Of a stretch of 64,000 nucleotides of DNA, positions 14,837 through 25,985 are shown piece by piece. Within the stretch, counting starts at the first letter, position 1, and every line of letters begins with the position of its first letter. Both the position numbers and the translations under genes were made by a program. Source of the DNA: Phoronis australis (taxonomy: Eukaryota > Phoronida > Phoronidae); assembly GCA_002633005.1 (NCBI GenBank), contig NMRA01000273.1:191555-255554 (forward strand), read 5' to 3'. Under the pieces are notes generated by a model. That model saw only the letters and a program-made list of their open reading frames with translations, did not search any database and was not told the DNA's origin.

Positions 14837-15483
14837 CCGTATTCGCCCTAATAACCGCCCAGGGCACTTAGAAAAGTTCGTTTCAGGGGGGCACTTATTG
14901 TAACCCAAGGCGGTTGAAACCCAGTCTCCGAAACGGGTGAAATCGGAAGCTAAGATTCATCATATTTGCGCTCTGTGACATATCTGTAACCTATGACAGA
15001 CTTTCTACAAAATTGTGGTGCATTGCTATCAAACTTTGTTGTTAAATTACGATCATTTTACAGAAAATTGTCCTGAAATCCCAGGGCGAAAACTCGCCGA
15101 CTGACTGCCTTGCAATCGTCGATATGGCAACTTGAGTACTTGATTCGCGGTTTTCAAAGAAATTTGGATTCCTGTGGAGGGCAGGAAAGAGACAATACAA
15201 TCCCGTTGACAAGTACTTGCACTGCGTCTTTTCTGAAAGGCCAGACAATAGTGGGACACATTCCTCGCAAGATCAGCAAAACTTTTGCCTCCGCGCACAA
15301 TGATCTTTTTCAGAAGTCTCGGATATTATTGATGAATTGAAGACGTTACTGTAGAATTTTAGGACTGTAGGTAAGGCATTTTTCACACGTACACGTTCGT
15401 GGGCTGGGCGCTTATTTTAGCAAAGTCTGAAAACGCGAGGGGGGCGCTTATAGGGGCATGGGCAGTTATTAGGGCAAATACGG
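14837..15483. mobile_element. MITE-like element with 24-bp terminal inverted repeats and TA target duplication
   Basis: The left end reads CCGTATTCGCCCTAATAACC and the right end is its near-perfect reverse complement (CCGTATTTGCCCTAATAACT read inward). The element is flanked by TA on both sides. Inside each terminus are copies of a GGGCGCTTAT or GGGGCACTTATT motif. Length is 647 bp. There is no intact transposase. The TA flanks suggest a Tc1/mariner-type origin, but the superfamily is an inference. Confidence 0.8.
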
Positions 15484-15485
15484 TA

Positions 15486-18400
15486 CTATATGCTCGAAGT
15501 TTCGTTTTATATGTTCAATAATGGAATTATGGGTGTTATGAAATGACGTCCATGATTGGTTCTCGAATTGATTAAATAGCGGCTACCAAAGGAAAGTTGC
15601 TTCCTCATTTTTTCGACAGTTTAGCCCAGTTCATCGATATTTGTGAACACGAATTCAGTTCAGGCGATTCAGAGGTGGTGACTGATGCTACGCAACAGAT
15701 AGATGCCTATTTATAAGCCCTTTAGTCCATTGACGCGCGATTTCATTAGGAACTCGGTTCTGGCCCTGACCAGCCAAAAACAAACTTCCAGCTTCAAGCC
15801 CAGGGCGAGTACACAAGTTCCGCTACAGCAGTCGTTACAATTTACCCAGAGTTCCATTATCGAATATAATCGGAATCAACATCGAAAGGAAAACTTGACA
15901 TTATCGAACACAAATACAAAACAGATTGAATACATATAATAATATCGAACAGAAATTTTCAAAACATTGAATACAATAGTAATGAACATTGAATACATAT
16001 AATCTTATGAAACATAAATGTTGATAACATTGAATTTTGCAACGTATAACACGCTATACAATTCTACTTCATTTTTGCATGGCTTGTACTGTGCAGTTGA
16101 TAAAAAACAGCACTTGGTAAAATTTGAGGGAAGGTACGCCAACCTGGGAAAGATTGAAAAATGGTAATGTTGCCAATTGTTTTTGTGCAAAACAAATGAC
16201 CGTGTTGCCCTTCCAGAACGTATCCAGTGGACCATTCTGAATCTGAAATTGCGAATCACACTCCTCGTTATTTTTTAAAATCCAAATGTGATTTCCTGCC
16301 TTGAAGTTACCCCTTCCAATTTGTGTCTGATTTCTGCCATCTAGTCATTCAGACCTTGTTGCTATTACTTAGCATTTAACAACTTTGGTAATTTGGCTTT
16401 CACAGCATGCTTGGAGGAGTGGCTCAGTTGGGACTGTATTGGAGCTAATGTATTTAAAGTATTTGGGAACAAGAGACCTGTCTGCTGTGTACCTTGTCAA
16501 AGACAAAGAGCCATTGTTCTCAGTAGCTACCTAAACAAGTGAATGGGTGCCCCTGGTAGGTGATGGTTATGTGGGTAGAAAAATAGCAAGCCTCAGATAT
16601 ACATAGGGTCAAATATGGGCATTATCGCTTCAGTCACGTGAGATAAAATAATGAAGAATGCCTGTTCACTACTTGCACACATAGGTGGCGCTACAAAAAG
16701 TTTTTGTTGTGCATTGTTGTTTATGACACAACGCCTCGTTTTAGCATCATTTTTTACGACGCAAACGTGAAAGCACTCGTGTTGCAAACATGCAGAACCG
16801 TTGTACATTGGACACAACATCTCGTTCTCAAGCGTAATGGCAAATTTGTGCAAAATCAGATCAGCATAAAGCCCTTACAGGCAATTTATTTTTTGAGTTT
16901 CGTTTACCACCAAGAGAACACTTTAGGTTGCGGTACACTACAAAAGCCTGCGATGTCGGGATCAAGTGCACATATATTGTTACACTCTTTGAAATTCAGC
17001 ACCCTGTGCAAATTTGATCTTTACTCTTTGAATTATAACAGTATTAGATAGTTTATTCAGTATTAAGCAACGTTCAAATTCTCTTTTTTGTTTCTGGTGA
17101 AAATTATTTTTCTTTTGCTGGAGCAAATTCTGACTTTTTTTGTCGTAAGTCGGAAGAGAACAATGTTAAAAAATTAATTCAAGCTCTCATTCAAGAATTG
17201 TTGCAGCAGAATCTAGGCCCTACTTCACACATTGTGGTCACATTAAAGGGAATTTTTTGATTTTACGGGCCAAAAAAGCAACTTTGGCACTTTTGTTCGA
17301 TGGGATAGATTTGTTAGTTTTGACCAGAGCTATAAAACAACAAAATCCATCGTGTTTTTATAATTTCATTACAAATTGCCAATTCTTGCTGTTGTCTATC
17401 AGACATTGACTAAAATCAAGACCACTGTCTTTGCCGTTGAAATACGCTTAAAATGCTCTGCCATTTAACTAGTCAAGATTCAGTTCAGCAGTAGAGCATT
17501 AGGCTGAAAATCCGGAGGTAGTGGCTTCAATTTTGTGCTGCGACTCTCTTCAGAAAAATTTTTTCTCTCCAATAATATCCCTTTAACTGCCCTGTTATTT
17601 GTTATCAGGGATAATTTTGTAGTGTCTTGCATCATTGGTGAATAAAAAATATCATTCACACACTATGATTGTTAAACTCTGACAATGTTAGTGACTATTA
17701 AATCTAATATCCCTGACCAAAACAACAATTTTAGTGACTATTTCAACTAGTTTCCTTGACCAAAACAACAATGTTAGTGATTATCAAAAGTAGAATCCTT
17801 TATCAAAACAATAATGTTAGTAACCATTAAAAGTAGTGTCCCAGTCAAAACAACAATGTTAGTGACTATCAAAATTAGTATTCTTGACTAGAACAACACT
17901 GGTAGTCACTATCACAATTAGTATCCATGACTAAAACGACAAGTGACTAAGTTCAAGCACATTGTGCAGGAAAATGTGCTGACCTCAACTGACTTAGGTA
18001 TATGTGTTTGGTTTGTTGTTAAAATCAATCAAGTTAATCATTGGATAACTGAGTTCACAAAAGAAACCTCCCTTCTCTGTCGAATCAAAAAAGACAGAAA
18101 ACACTAAAGTGATCCATGGGTCCTCTAAATTGGCTCATAGATTTGAGGCCTTTGGGATAATTGGCCCATAGCCAGATTTCTCTAAAATGATCCCCGGGTT
18201 ATGTTCTAATAATTACCATGTAGTCATCTATTCTGCTGGCACAGTGGAGCCCTTTATCTGTCAGATAAATTAAGAGACATTAGTTAGCAGGGAAATTATC
18301 TTAATTTGCTTGCACTTAAAAGCAAACTGGCACCTCTTTGTAGATGTTATTTTGGTCTGTGTGGAACAGTTGGTAGCCAGAGCAGTGTCTGTGACTGTGA

Positions 18401-19419
18401 GAATGGCTTGTCTCCTTTATAATTAGTTAAGTGGTAGTTAGGATTGGATTATGAGTTATGTCAAGCTCAGTCCTGCTCAGGTATAGTGTAGTTTCAGCCT
18501 TTGGTATTGTGACGTACTTGAACTCTTGTTTCACCGTACAAACTCACCTAAGTACTGATTCGCGTAACCTATCTTGTTGGTACTCGTGAAAATCCAAAAT
18601 CCGTATCTATCAAAAGCAGTGTCCTGAAATCAGCTGCTACTTAGGGAACTTGCCATGACTGTCAGCAAAAATCCAAAGGAAGTCATGTTTAGTGCCCAAT
18701 TTGCAGACTAAACCTTTTTTGTGGTTTAGTTCATATAGGGTTACGTGAAAAGTGGGGAAGTCATTAAATCTCTGTATAGACTATTTTACACCTGGTCGTC
18801 AAGGTATTTGTCCAAAAAAACTAACATGATGGTTTTGCCTTGTTTTTCTATTGATTTTCATTTTGTTATTGCTAAGCCAGTGTAACAGAACTGAAGTAAA
18901 ACACAAAGGATTCGGATTTACGCATTACAATACTCCTTAATCCTGCGGGTTACTGCGCGTGTTCAACTTAATATCCACCCGGGAAATTTCCAAATTTTCA
19001 CTTTTGAATTACTCATGCTCGACTTAACACCCACCTCCAATGTCTATTATCGAACTATTACAAAACTTGCTTTTTCTTCTTAAGTTGGTTCAGACCAACA
19101 AGGACTCTTAAAGGGGATGTTTCCTTTTAGTGAAAATACAGAGGTCATTTCCCATACACTTAACATTGCTACTATCAGAGCTTCAATGTTGACAGTGTTT
19201 AACTGTGAAGTTGAGCATCGCCGGTCCCATCAGCTTCGGTGGTGGTAGCTCATTTTGCATACGTTCAGTGATTTTTTGGAATATTAGGAATCCCACAAAT
19301 TTGCAGATAAATTTAAACTGAATGCTTATACTGCCAAATTATAAGTATTGGAACAAAATGTTAGCAAATGTTAACCAGTTAACACCCATTGTTGGCAAAT
19401 GCAGTGACCCCGGTCGATT
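15486..19419. other. Non-coding sequence around the 43-bp minisatellite
   Basis: The longest frame (115 codons near 16704-17051) overlaps another on the opposite strand and resembles nothing known. The only structure is the minisatellite at 17663-17950. Confidence 0.5.
17663..17950. repeat. 43-bp minisatellite, about 6.5 units
   Basis: The anchor AATGTTAGTGACTAT recurs at 17684, 17727, 17770, 17813, 17855 and 17898, a spacing of 42-43 bases. Units read roughly CAAAACAACAATGTTAGTGA followed by an ATTAGTATCC-TTGAC half. Divergence between units is moderate, so the array is old. Confidence 0.85.
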
Positions 19420-19632
19420 TTTGTTAGCGTCAAAGTTGAGCGTTCTCAACGCAGCGAAGTGCAATAACTTCGCTGTTGAATCCACCTAAATTACTCCAAA
19501 GTAAACTCATGCTGCTAACTTCAACTCAAGGCCAAAGTTAAGTGTTCCCATTATCCAAAACTTTGCTAATAACGAAGCTATCCAAAACTTTGCTAATAAC
19601 GAAGCTTCAAGTTAGTGGGAGAGGCCTTTTTT
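19420..19632 (-). mobile_element. GGCCTTT-family MITE, truncated copy with internal duplication
   Basis: Read on the minus strand it begins AGGCCTCTCCCACTAACTTG and continues with AACACTTAACTTTGG and GGTGGATTCAACAGCGAAG, all in the order seen in the 20.5-21.0 kb copy. The left boundary is uncertain. It holds a direct 25-bp duplication (about 19556-19607). Confidence 0.6.
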
Positions 19633-20506
19633 AAATACATGCTTCCATGTTAAATACCGTTCCCCTTACACGTTTCTGCTATCTATGGGACCATATAAAG
19701 TAACATAAAGGACCCAGCAATAGGTCCTACTCCATAGACAAAACATGATAGCCTTCTCGCTATGGAACAAAGTCTGCAATAGTCTGTTGTGTTTCCCCAA
19801 AAGAAGGGAATGTTGAACCAAGATGAGAGTCCTTAGTCGTGCCATTTAGGCTACATTCTGTTGTTCCATGGATGGTACATACCAGATAAGGGTACACTAA
19901 TTAACACAGAAAAAAACATCTTTACAACATAACCAATGATCTGCATTTTTTAGTTCAGGTAACGTCAAAACTAGCTGCTTTCTCCTATAAATAATTTGCC
20001 TATGGAAGGTCATAATACCGAGTGTGTCATTGAAGTGTATTTTTAAGATTCTGCTTGAATGATATTTTTTACACCATATCCACTTATAAGTAATTCAAAA
20101 CTCAGAAATTGAACTGTGTGCAGGTTGTTGATGGCAGCTTGTTTCAAAGTGCAATAGTAGTTGTTATGGTTTTGCAACAAACATATACTTATAGAATGTT
20201 GACATACTGCAAAACCAGGTTGGTGATAAACAAGTTGGTATCAATTGTGGAGTGAATCATTTCAACTGGACTTACTTGATAAACATGTCCTAGATCGTAG
20301 ATGACCTCCCATCCCCTTTAAAGGGAAGATGGCAACTGCGTCCTGTTAGAGGTCTTTCCTTGCTCGACACCTCACGGTCCATCCTTCTCTTAACAAACGT
20401 CTGCTTGGGATGTCAGTATCCGCCAGATGTCACGCTACGCAACAGCTCATACCCAGACACAGTTGCCACCTTCCCTTTGTAGGAGACGGGAGTTCCTCGA
20501 AGATCA

Positions 20507-21000
20507 AAAGGCCTTTTCATATTTGACTTAACTGCGGTCTGAGTGAGCATCAACATAATCGGCAAAGTTAATGGAACCATTCATACTCGTTTCGGTAGCC
20601 AATGCACTTCGAAGTAACGGGTAGGTGACACTGTTGTCATCGAAGTTATCACAAGGTAGCGCTGCACGCTAAGATTTTTTTAGTGTGACAATTTGGGAAC
20701 GTTTACGTGTGCTAATTTACATAAAAGTTATTTTTAATTTGATTGGTGATTATTCGAGCAAAATTTAAGCAACTATTATCAACAGCACTACCTTGTAATT
20801 GTTGACGATAACAGTGGCACCTGGTGATAACTTCGATAGAACCAAAGTTGACCAATAATACTCCACTGCAGGGTCTACACTCTGCTCTTAAATCCACCTG
20901 TTTATTGCGAAGTTAACTTCGATCCAGGACCGAAGTTAAGCGTTCATACTGACCGCAGCTCCCAAAACATTGACGCATTGACGTTAGTATGAAAGGCCCT
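20507..21000 (-). mobile_element. MITE-like fold-back element, GGCCTTT family, full-length copy
   Basis: Ends are AGGCCTTTTCATA and, inverted, GGGCCTTTCATA. Inner segments also pair: TCGAAGTTATCAC near 20640 matches the complement of GTGATAACTTCGA near 20825. Related copies lie near 19.42-19.63 kb and at 33.02-33.31 kb in this window. No coding capacity. Confidence 0.7.
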
Positions 21001-21126
21001 AAAGACATTTTTAGTTCACTCCACATTTGATATGCCTGGATGGATCGAAACTTGCATTTCATTAAGGTATTATTAAAGCTAATTTGCATAAGAGGGTCAC
21101 CGCGAGTTCAGCTGACTCACATGCCC

Positions 21127-21260
21127 TGTTCACCAACTGCCTAAAACGCTGATATTTTCGCTAGCACTTTTGCTAGTAACAAAAACATCAGTAATGCTAA
21201 TAGCTAAAAGTGTGGCAGTTTGAGTTACAACTAATCTGCTTGCGTTTTCGCTAGCACTTT
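21127..21260 (-). repeat. Dispersed repeat, GCTAGC-rich family, copy 2
   Basis: On the minus strand it reads AACTCAAACTGCCACAC, AGCATTACTGATGTTTTTGT and AAAAGTGCTAGCGAAAATAT, matching the 10.2 kb copy block by block. A diverged stretch with similar GCTAG-N motifs continues at 21440-21510. Confidence 0.6.
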
Positions 21261-23772
21261 AGTAGCCAGATCATGCGCTTCAAAGGACACACATGCTCAA
21301 AGGTAAGAGGTTTATCGTCGCATTAGTCAATTTATGGCAGAGAATGAACATGCATCAATTTTCATTTAAAAGCAATTTAGGTGGTGATGAAACAAATTGA
21401 CTAACGGCGAAAATGACGTCTTTGAGGACTGCTCGGCTATCTGGCTGAACCGCTAGTGTTTTCAGTAGCGGTGGAGATGCTAGTGATGTGGCTAACATTA
21501 TAGTCTGCGAAACTGCCAAGGCATGTCTCCAGTTGACACACAATCTGGCAGACAAGCGAAATTTTACGGCTTTATATGAAAATTAGTAGCACCAATTACG
21601 TGATTTGTGATGTTAAAGTTCTCATCACAGTTTCCGTCAGTTTGAGAAAGTGCTAGCCTTCACAAAAAGTGTTAGAAGCTTACAAAAATGGGAAATGAAC
21701 TTTTTGGTAATTATTTTGTTACAGAAATTCGTGAGGTTTTAGTGCAAAAAACAGTACCTTATATATTTTCAGTCAATTTGGTTTCATCATTTCCGTATGA
21801 ACTGGGCGATGTAAATATATTTCCATTGGCGTTAACATTTATTGGCCGATCTCACAAAAGTTTCTTGCCATTTTGCGTAAGTGTCTCTACTTGGCTTACA
21901 TAACACTCACACCCTGGTTTTCAGGTTCAGTTTAATCTCCTTGGGCAATTTAAGTCATGTGACATTGTTTGCCCCGGGACAATAACCTTGGCTTGTATAG
22001 TATAGCTCACGTGACATTTATTGTTTTATGTATTACCCCCCTCCCCCCCACCAATACAGTAAAGGTTTCGTGGCATTGCTTTGTTCCATGCTAACGAGCA
22101 CTGAAACAATATGACTTACCACCATTTATGATTTTTTCTCAAATTTGGCCAATCAATAGACCCTCTGAACCGTAGTTTCAGTATTTATACAACAGTAGGT
22201 ATTTAGGAGTGTAACTATTTATTTTTGATTTGATCAGTTGCCTCGCAATTCTCTAATCAGGTCACTGTCTCCTGATTTTTCATGCAAGCTTTGAAAAATT
22301 CCTCTTGTGATTGTCGGGTTTTGTTTTGATCAAATACGATCCCTGATCTTTTTTCTTCAGGAGGTGAAAGAGGATCATTTTTAGGAAACAAGATGGCCGC
22401 TGCTTCCTGCTGGTTGTTTGAAGATAAGGAGGCCGTCTCCTGTCTGACTACTGATGGTGTCCTGTGATACAGTGTGGTGGTTGTAGCCAACGGAAATGAA
22501 ATGAAGACATTATGTCATTAGTGAGTAAGAAATCTACGTTGTTTTTCGATATTTAAGCGCAGGGTTTGCTGTCCCTGGGCAAAAATCCAAACAGAGCTCA
22601 AACTGATACTCGCACTGTGCGTCATTGTTTTTAGCTCGTTCTTTATGTCAATTAACAGAAGTAACCTTAGTTACCTGTCATTGATGCTAACAAAGCTCAG
22701 TTAGGGTGACATGCCAATATTTACTTTTTTTAAAATTTCAAAGACAAATTACTTACTATGAATAATGCAAATTGTACCAACCACCATTGTACAAATCAAG
22801 CTAAGTGATAGACTGAAACTTTTTTACTTTTTTAATCTTTAATTTTTTGTCAAATTTGACAAAATCAAAATTCACTGGTACACCATTTTCTATGCTATGT
22901 ACAATGGAATAACCAATGGCGTTTTCAGTCCATGTGCCTCGATGCTGAATCGGTCGTTACACGTACACTAAAAATTTGTAGTAATGCAGTCTCAAATATG
23001 CCGTGGAATCCTTCAGATTTTCCGATGATTGTTAGCCTTCAGAGTCTCCGTTGTTTTTAAGTTGTTGTAGACCCTGTTACATTGTGCCAAAGGAATAAAT
23101 AGTTAGAGGTAGATCAGAAGAGTATGCTAGCCATCAGTGCCAAACAAATAGTCAGAGATAGATCAGGAGAGTACTCTGATCATCAGTACCAAACAAATTC
23201 AGTCCTCCTGTAACATAGTTTAAAAAAAGTATTTGAAGGATTCGAACTTCAAAACATTGTTGCTGTGAAAAAAAATTGACCCACCTTGTAGTTGTTACAA
23301 GTATTTTAGAGGTTTATGCACGGTTTTCTACAGAAGCATTATTTTGTATCAGAAATCGTCTTTTTTGGTTGTCAAAGTCAAAACAACTCAAGTTCTTTCT
23401 GATGAACATGAGCTTCTGTTGGAATTAAGCTCTCTACGAAGAATATGGGATGCTTCACGTGAGGTCTGAACTAATACTATGTGACAAATTAAGCAGAATT
23501 TTGTTGCAATGAGAGACTTTCAAACAGCAATGTGGTGACTGGTCAGATGGGTCCGGATATCAGTGACCTCAAGAGAATGAGGAGGCACTTTGTAACTTGT
23601 TTAAAACACATCACATCTAATCACATACATTGTAAAAAGATCTTTTCACGAAGGCAAACCGTTCCCCTATGGCATCCGCTGTGAAGACAAAAGTAACTCC
23701 TGGTATAGCTAGGCTGTGATGTGAGTCACCGGTCTCATGTGATCAGCCCCCATTGCCTGTTGAAAGTCATAT
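21261..23772. other. Non-coding sequence, no gene seen
   Basis: Scattered GCTAG-type remnants continue to about 21510. A near-duplicate pair of about 50 bases (AGTTAGAGGTAGATCAGAAG-type, 23100 and 23151) is the only other repeat noted. Confidence 0.45.
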
Positions 23773-24921
23773 TTAGCCACGCAACCATGAAGGTGAGAGA
23801 TGTTGAATGTGTCTTGCCTATGATCACTGGGCCGTGACAACACAATTGTTACTTTGTTACATCGCTGCCTATTGTGGCAGTCTATCAAATTGGCATGTCT
23901 AGAAAGCCATAGTAGAAAAATTTCAGGACACATATTTTTTCTACGCAAGATTTAAAAACAGGCCAAAACATTAAATGTAATCTGCAGGACCATAAAAAAT
24001 ACCTCAAAACCAGAATTTTTACTTATATATTAATTAAAAACAGTACAAAACATTATTTTCGTGTCGCTAGACCAAAAAACATTAAAAGACAAAAATTTAT
24101 CACACCAAGACCAAAAAAATTAGCACGTCAGGACCGAAAATTTATGACGCCGCAAAATTTCTTTCCCTGAGGAGATCACGTGACCTTCCGCAGGCATCGG
24201 CTCCTCAAAGTAATAACAATAATAACGTGAGTACTAGGTACACGAGGGCTAAGCGTTCAACTATGTCTCATTGACGACAGTCATATTTTCGTGACAATGA
24301 GGTTGAATTTCTGTCGCCTCTTCTACGCTTTTTTAGGCCAATAGGCACATTAGAATTGTTTACGACTCAGTATTACAGAAACACAGCAGATCGTCATTGT
24401 CGGATAGCAGATATCACGTGGCCTTCTGGCATGAAAATTTACTCTCCTGGCGTGATAAATTTTCAGTCTTGGCGTGATAAATTTATGATCCTGACGTGAT
24501 AAATTTATGATCCTGACGTGATAAATTTATGATCCTGACGTGATAAATTTTTGTTCCTTCAACACACATTAGCATTTTCTCAAGGGTTTATTTTACCCAT
24601 ATATGATGAGCTCGTTCTAATCTTGCTGCGCCCACAGTCAACAGGAGCAATTAGGCAGAGCTGTTGCTGTGAACTTAATGTGACTTCTATGTGCACCCCT
24701 AGTTGCTCATTAACCATAAATAATTATTTACCGTTTCACTGCAACTAGATTGTAACACTTAAAGGAACAGTTTGCTAGAATGATGGTAGTTTAAGTCACT
24801 GTCAATGTGATGGTACATTTCCTGTTGCATAAGTATTTTGCTGCAACGATTCTCTCTTGCTTGACCTCATCACCACCCCCAATTTATACGATCAAGATTT
24901 CGTTGAAAGTCTCTCTGTAAG
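23773..24921 (+). repeat. 1.1-kb direct duplicate, left copy ending at an N
   Basis: Matches 24923..25985 at high identity. Differences are scattered substitutions and four indels: about 29 bp near 24045, 9 bp near 24210, a few bases near 23880, and two 22-bp array units near 24500. Together these account for the 86-bp length difference. The copy ends exactly at the N at 24922. Confidence 0.9.
23960..24560. mobile_element. Non-autonomous element with inverted arrays of a 22-bp unit
   Basis: The right arm (about 24440-24555) is five tandem units of CCTGACGTGATAAATTTATGAT type. The left arm (about 23970-24155) is a more diverged array of the same unit on the opposite strand (for example CAGGACCGAAAATTTATGAC and CAAGACCAAAAAAATTAGCA). 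Between them lies a 280-bp core flanked by direct ATCACGTG(A/G)CCTTC copies. Inverted subterminal arrays suggest transposase-binding sites of a DNA transposon. Superfamily and true ends are unknown. The second copy is at about 25105-25620. Confidence 0.5.
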
Positions 24922-24922
24922 N

Positions 24923-25985
24923 TTAGCTACGCAACCATGAAGGTGAGAGATGTTGAATGTGTCTTGCCTATGATCAATGGGCCGTGACAACATCATTGTT
25001 ACTTTGTTACATCGCTGCTTATTGTGCCCTTCAAATTGGCATGTCTAGAAAGCCATAGTAGAAAAAATTCAGGACATATTTTTTCTACGCAAGATTTAAA
25101 AACAGGCCAAAACATTAAATGTAATCTGCAGGAGCATAAAAAATACCTCAAAACCAGAATTTTCACTTATATATTAATTAAAAACAGCACAAAACATTAA
25201 AAGACAAAAATGTATCACACCAAGACCAAAAAAATTAGCACGTCAGGACCGAAAATTTATGACGCCAGAAAATTTCTTTCCCTGAGGAGATCACGTGACC
25301 TTCCACAGGCATTGGCTCCTCAAAGTAATAACGTGAGTACGAGGTACACAAGGGCTAAGCGTTCAACAATGTCTCGTTGACGACAGTCATATTTTCGTGA
25401 CAGTGAGGTTGAATTTCTGTCGCCTCTTCCACGCTTTTTTTAGACACTTGGACACATTGGAATTGTTTACGACTCAGTATTACAGAAACACAGCAGATCG
25501 TCATTGTCGGATAGCAGGTAGTCACGTGGTCTTCTGGCATGAAAATTTACTGTCCTGGCGTGATAAATTTTCAGTCTTGGCGTGATAAATTTATGATCCT
25601 GACGTGATAAATTTTTGTTCCTTCAACACACGTTAGCATTTACTCGAGGGTTTATTTTACCCATATATGACGAGCTTGTTCTAATGTTGCTGCACCCACA
25701 GTCAACAGGAGCAATTAGGCAGAGCTGTTGTTGTGAACTTGATGTGACTTCTATGTGCACCCCTAGTTGCTCATTAACCATAAATAATTATTTACCGTTT
25801 CACTGCAACTAGATTGTAACACTTAAAGGAACAGTTTGCTAGAATGATGGTAGTTTAAGTCACTGTCAATGTGATGGTACATTTCCTGTTGCATAAGTAT
25901 TTTGCTGCAACGATTCTCTCTTGCTTGACCTCATCACCACCCCCAATTTATACGATCAAGATTTCGTTGAAAGTCTCTCTGTAAG
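24923..25985 (+). repeat. 1.1-kb direct duplicate, right copy beginning at an N
   Basis: Starts immediately after the N and ends with CTCTCTGTAAG, the same bases with which the left copy ends; unique sequence follows. The pattern fits two diverged alleles placed in tandem by scaffolding. A true tandem duplication cannot be excluded from sequence alone. Confidence 0.9.
25105..25620. mobile_element. Second copy of the inverted 22-bp-array element
   Basis: Same arrangement as at 23960-24560 but with three right-arm units instead of five and a 29-bp loss in the left arm. It lies within the 1.1-kb duplicate after the N, so it may be the other allele of the same element. Confidence 0.5.

Noticed and set aside
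24551-25812. Two near-identical 65-codon frames (24551-24748 and 25615-25812)
   Set aside because: They are duplicated only because the 1.1-kb segment is. They have no ATG start (they begin at TTG) and the five differences between copies are all amino-acid changes, so there is no sign of constraint.
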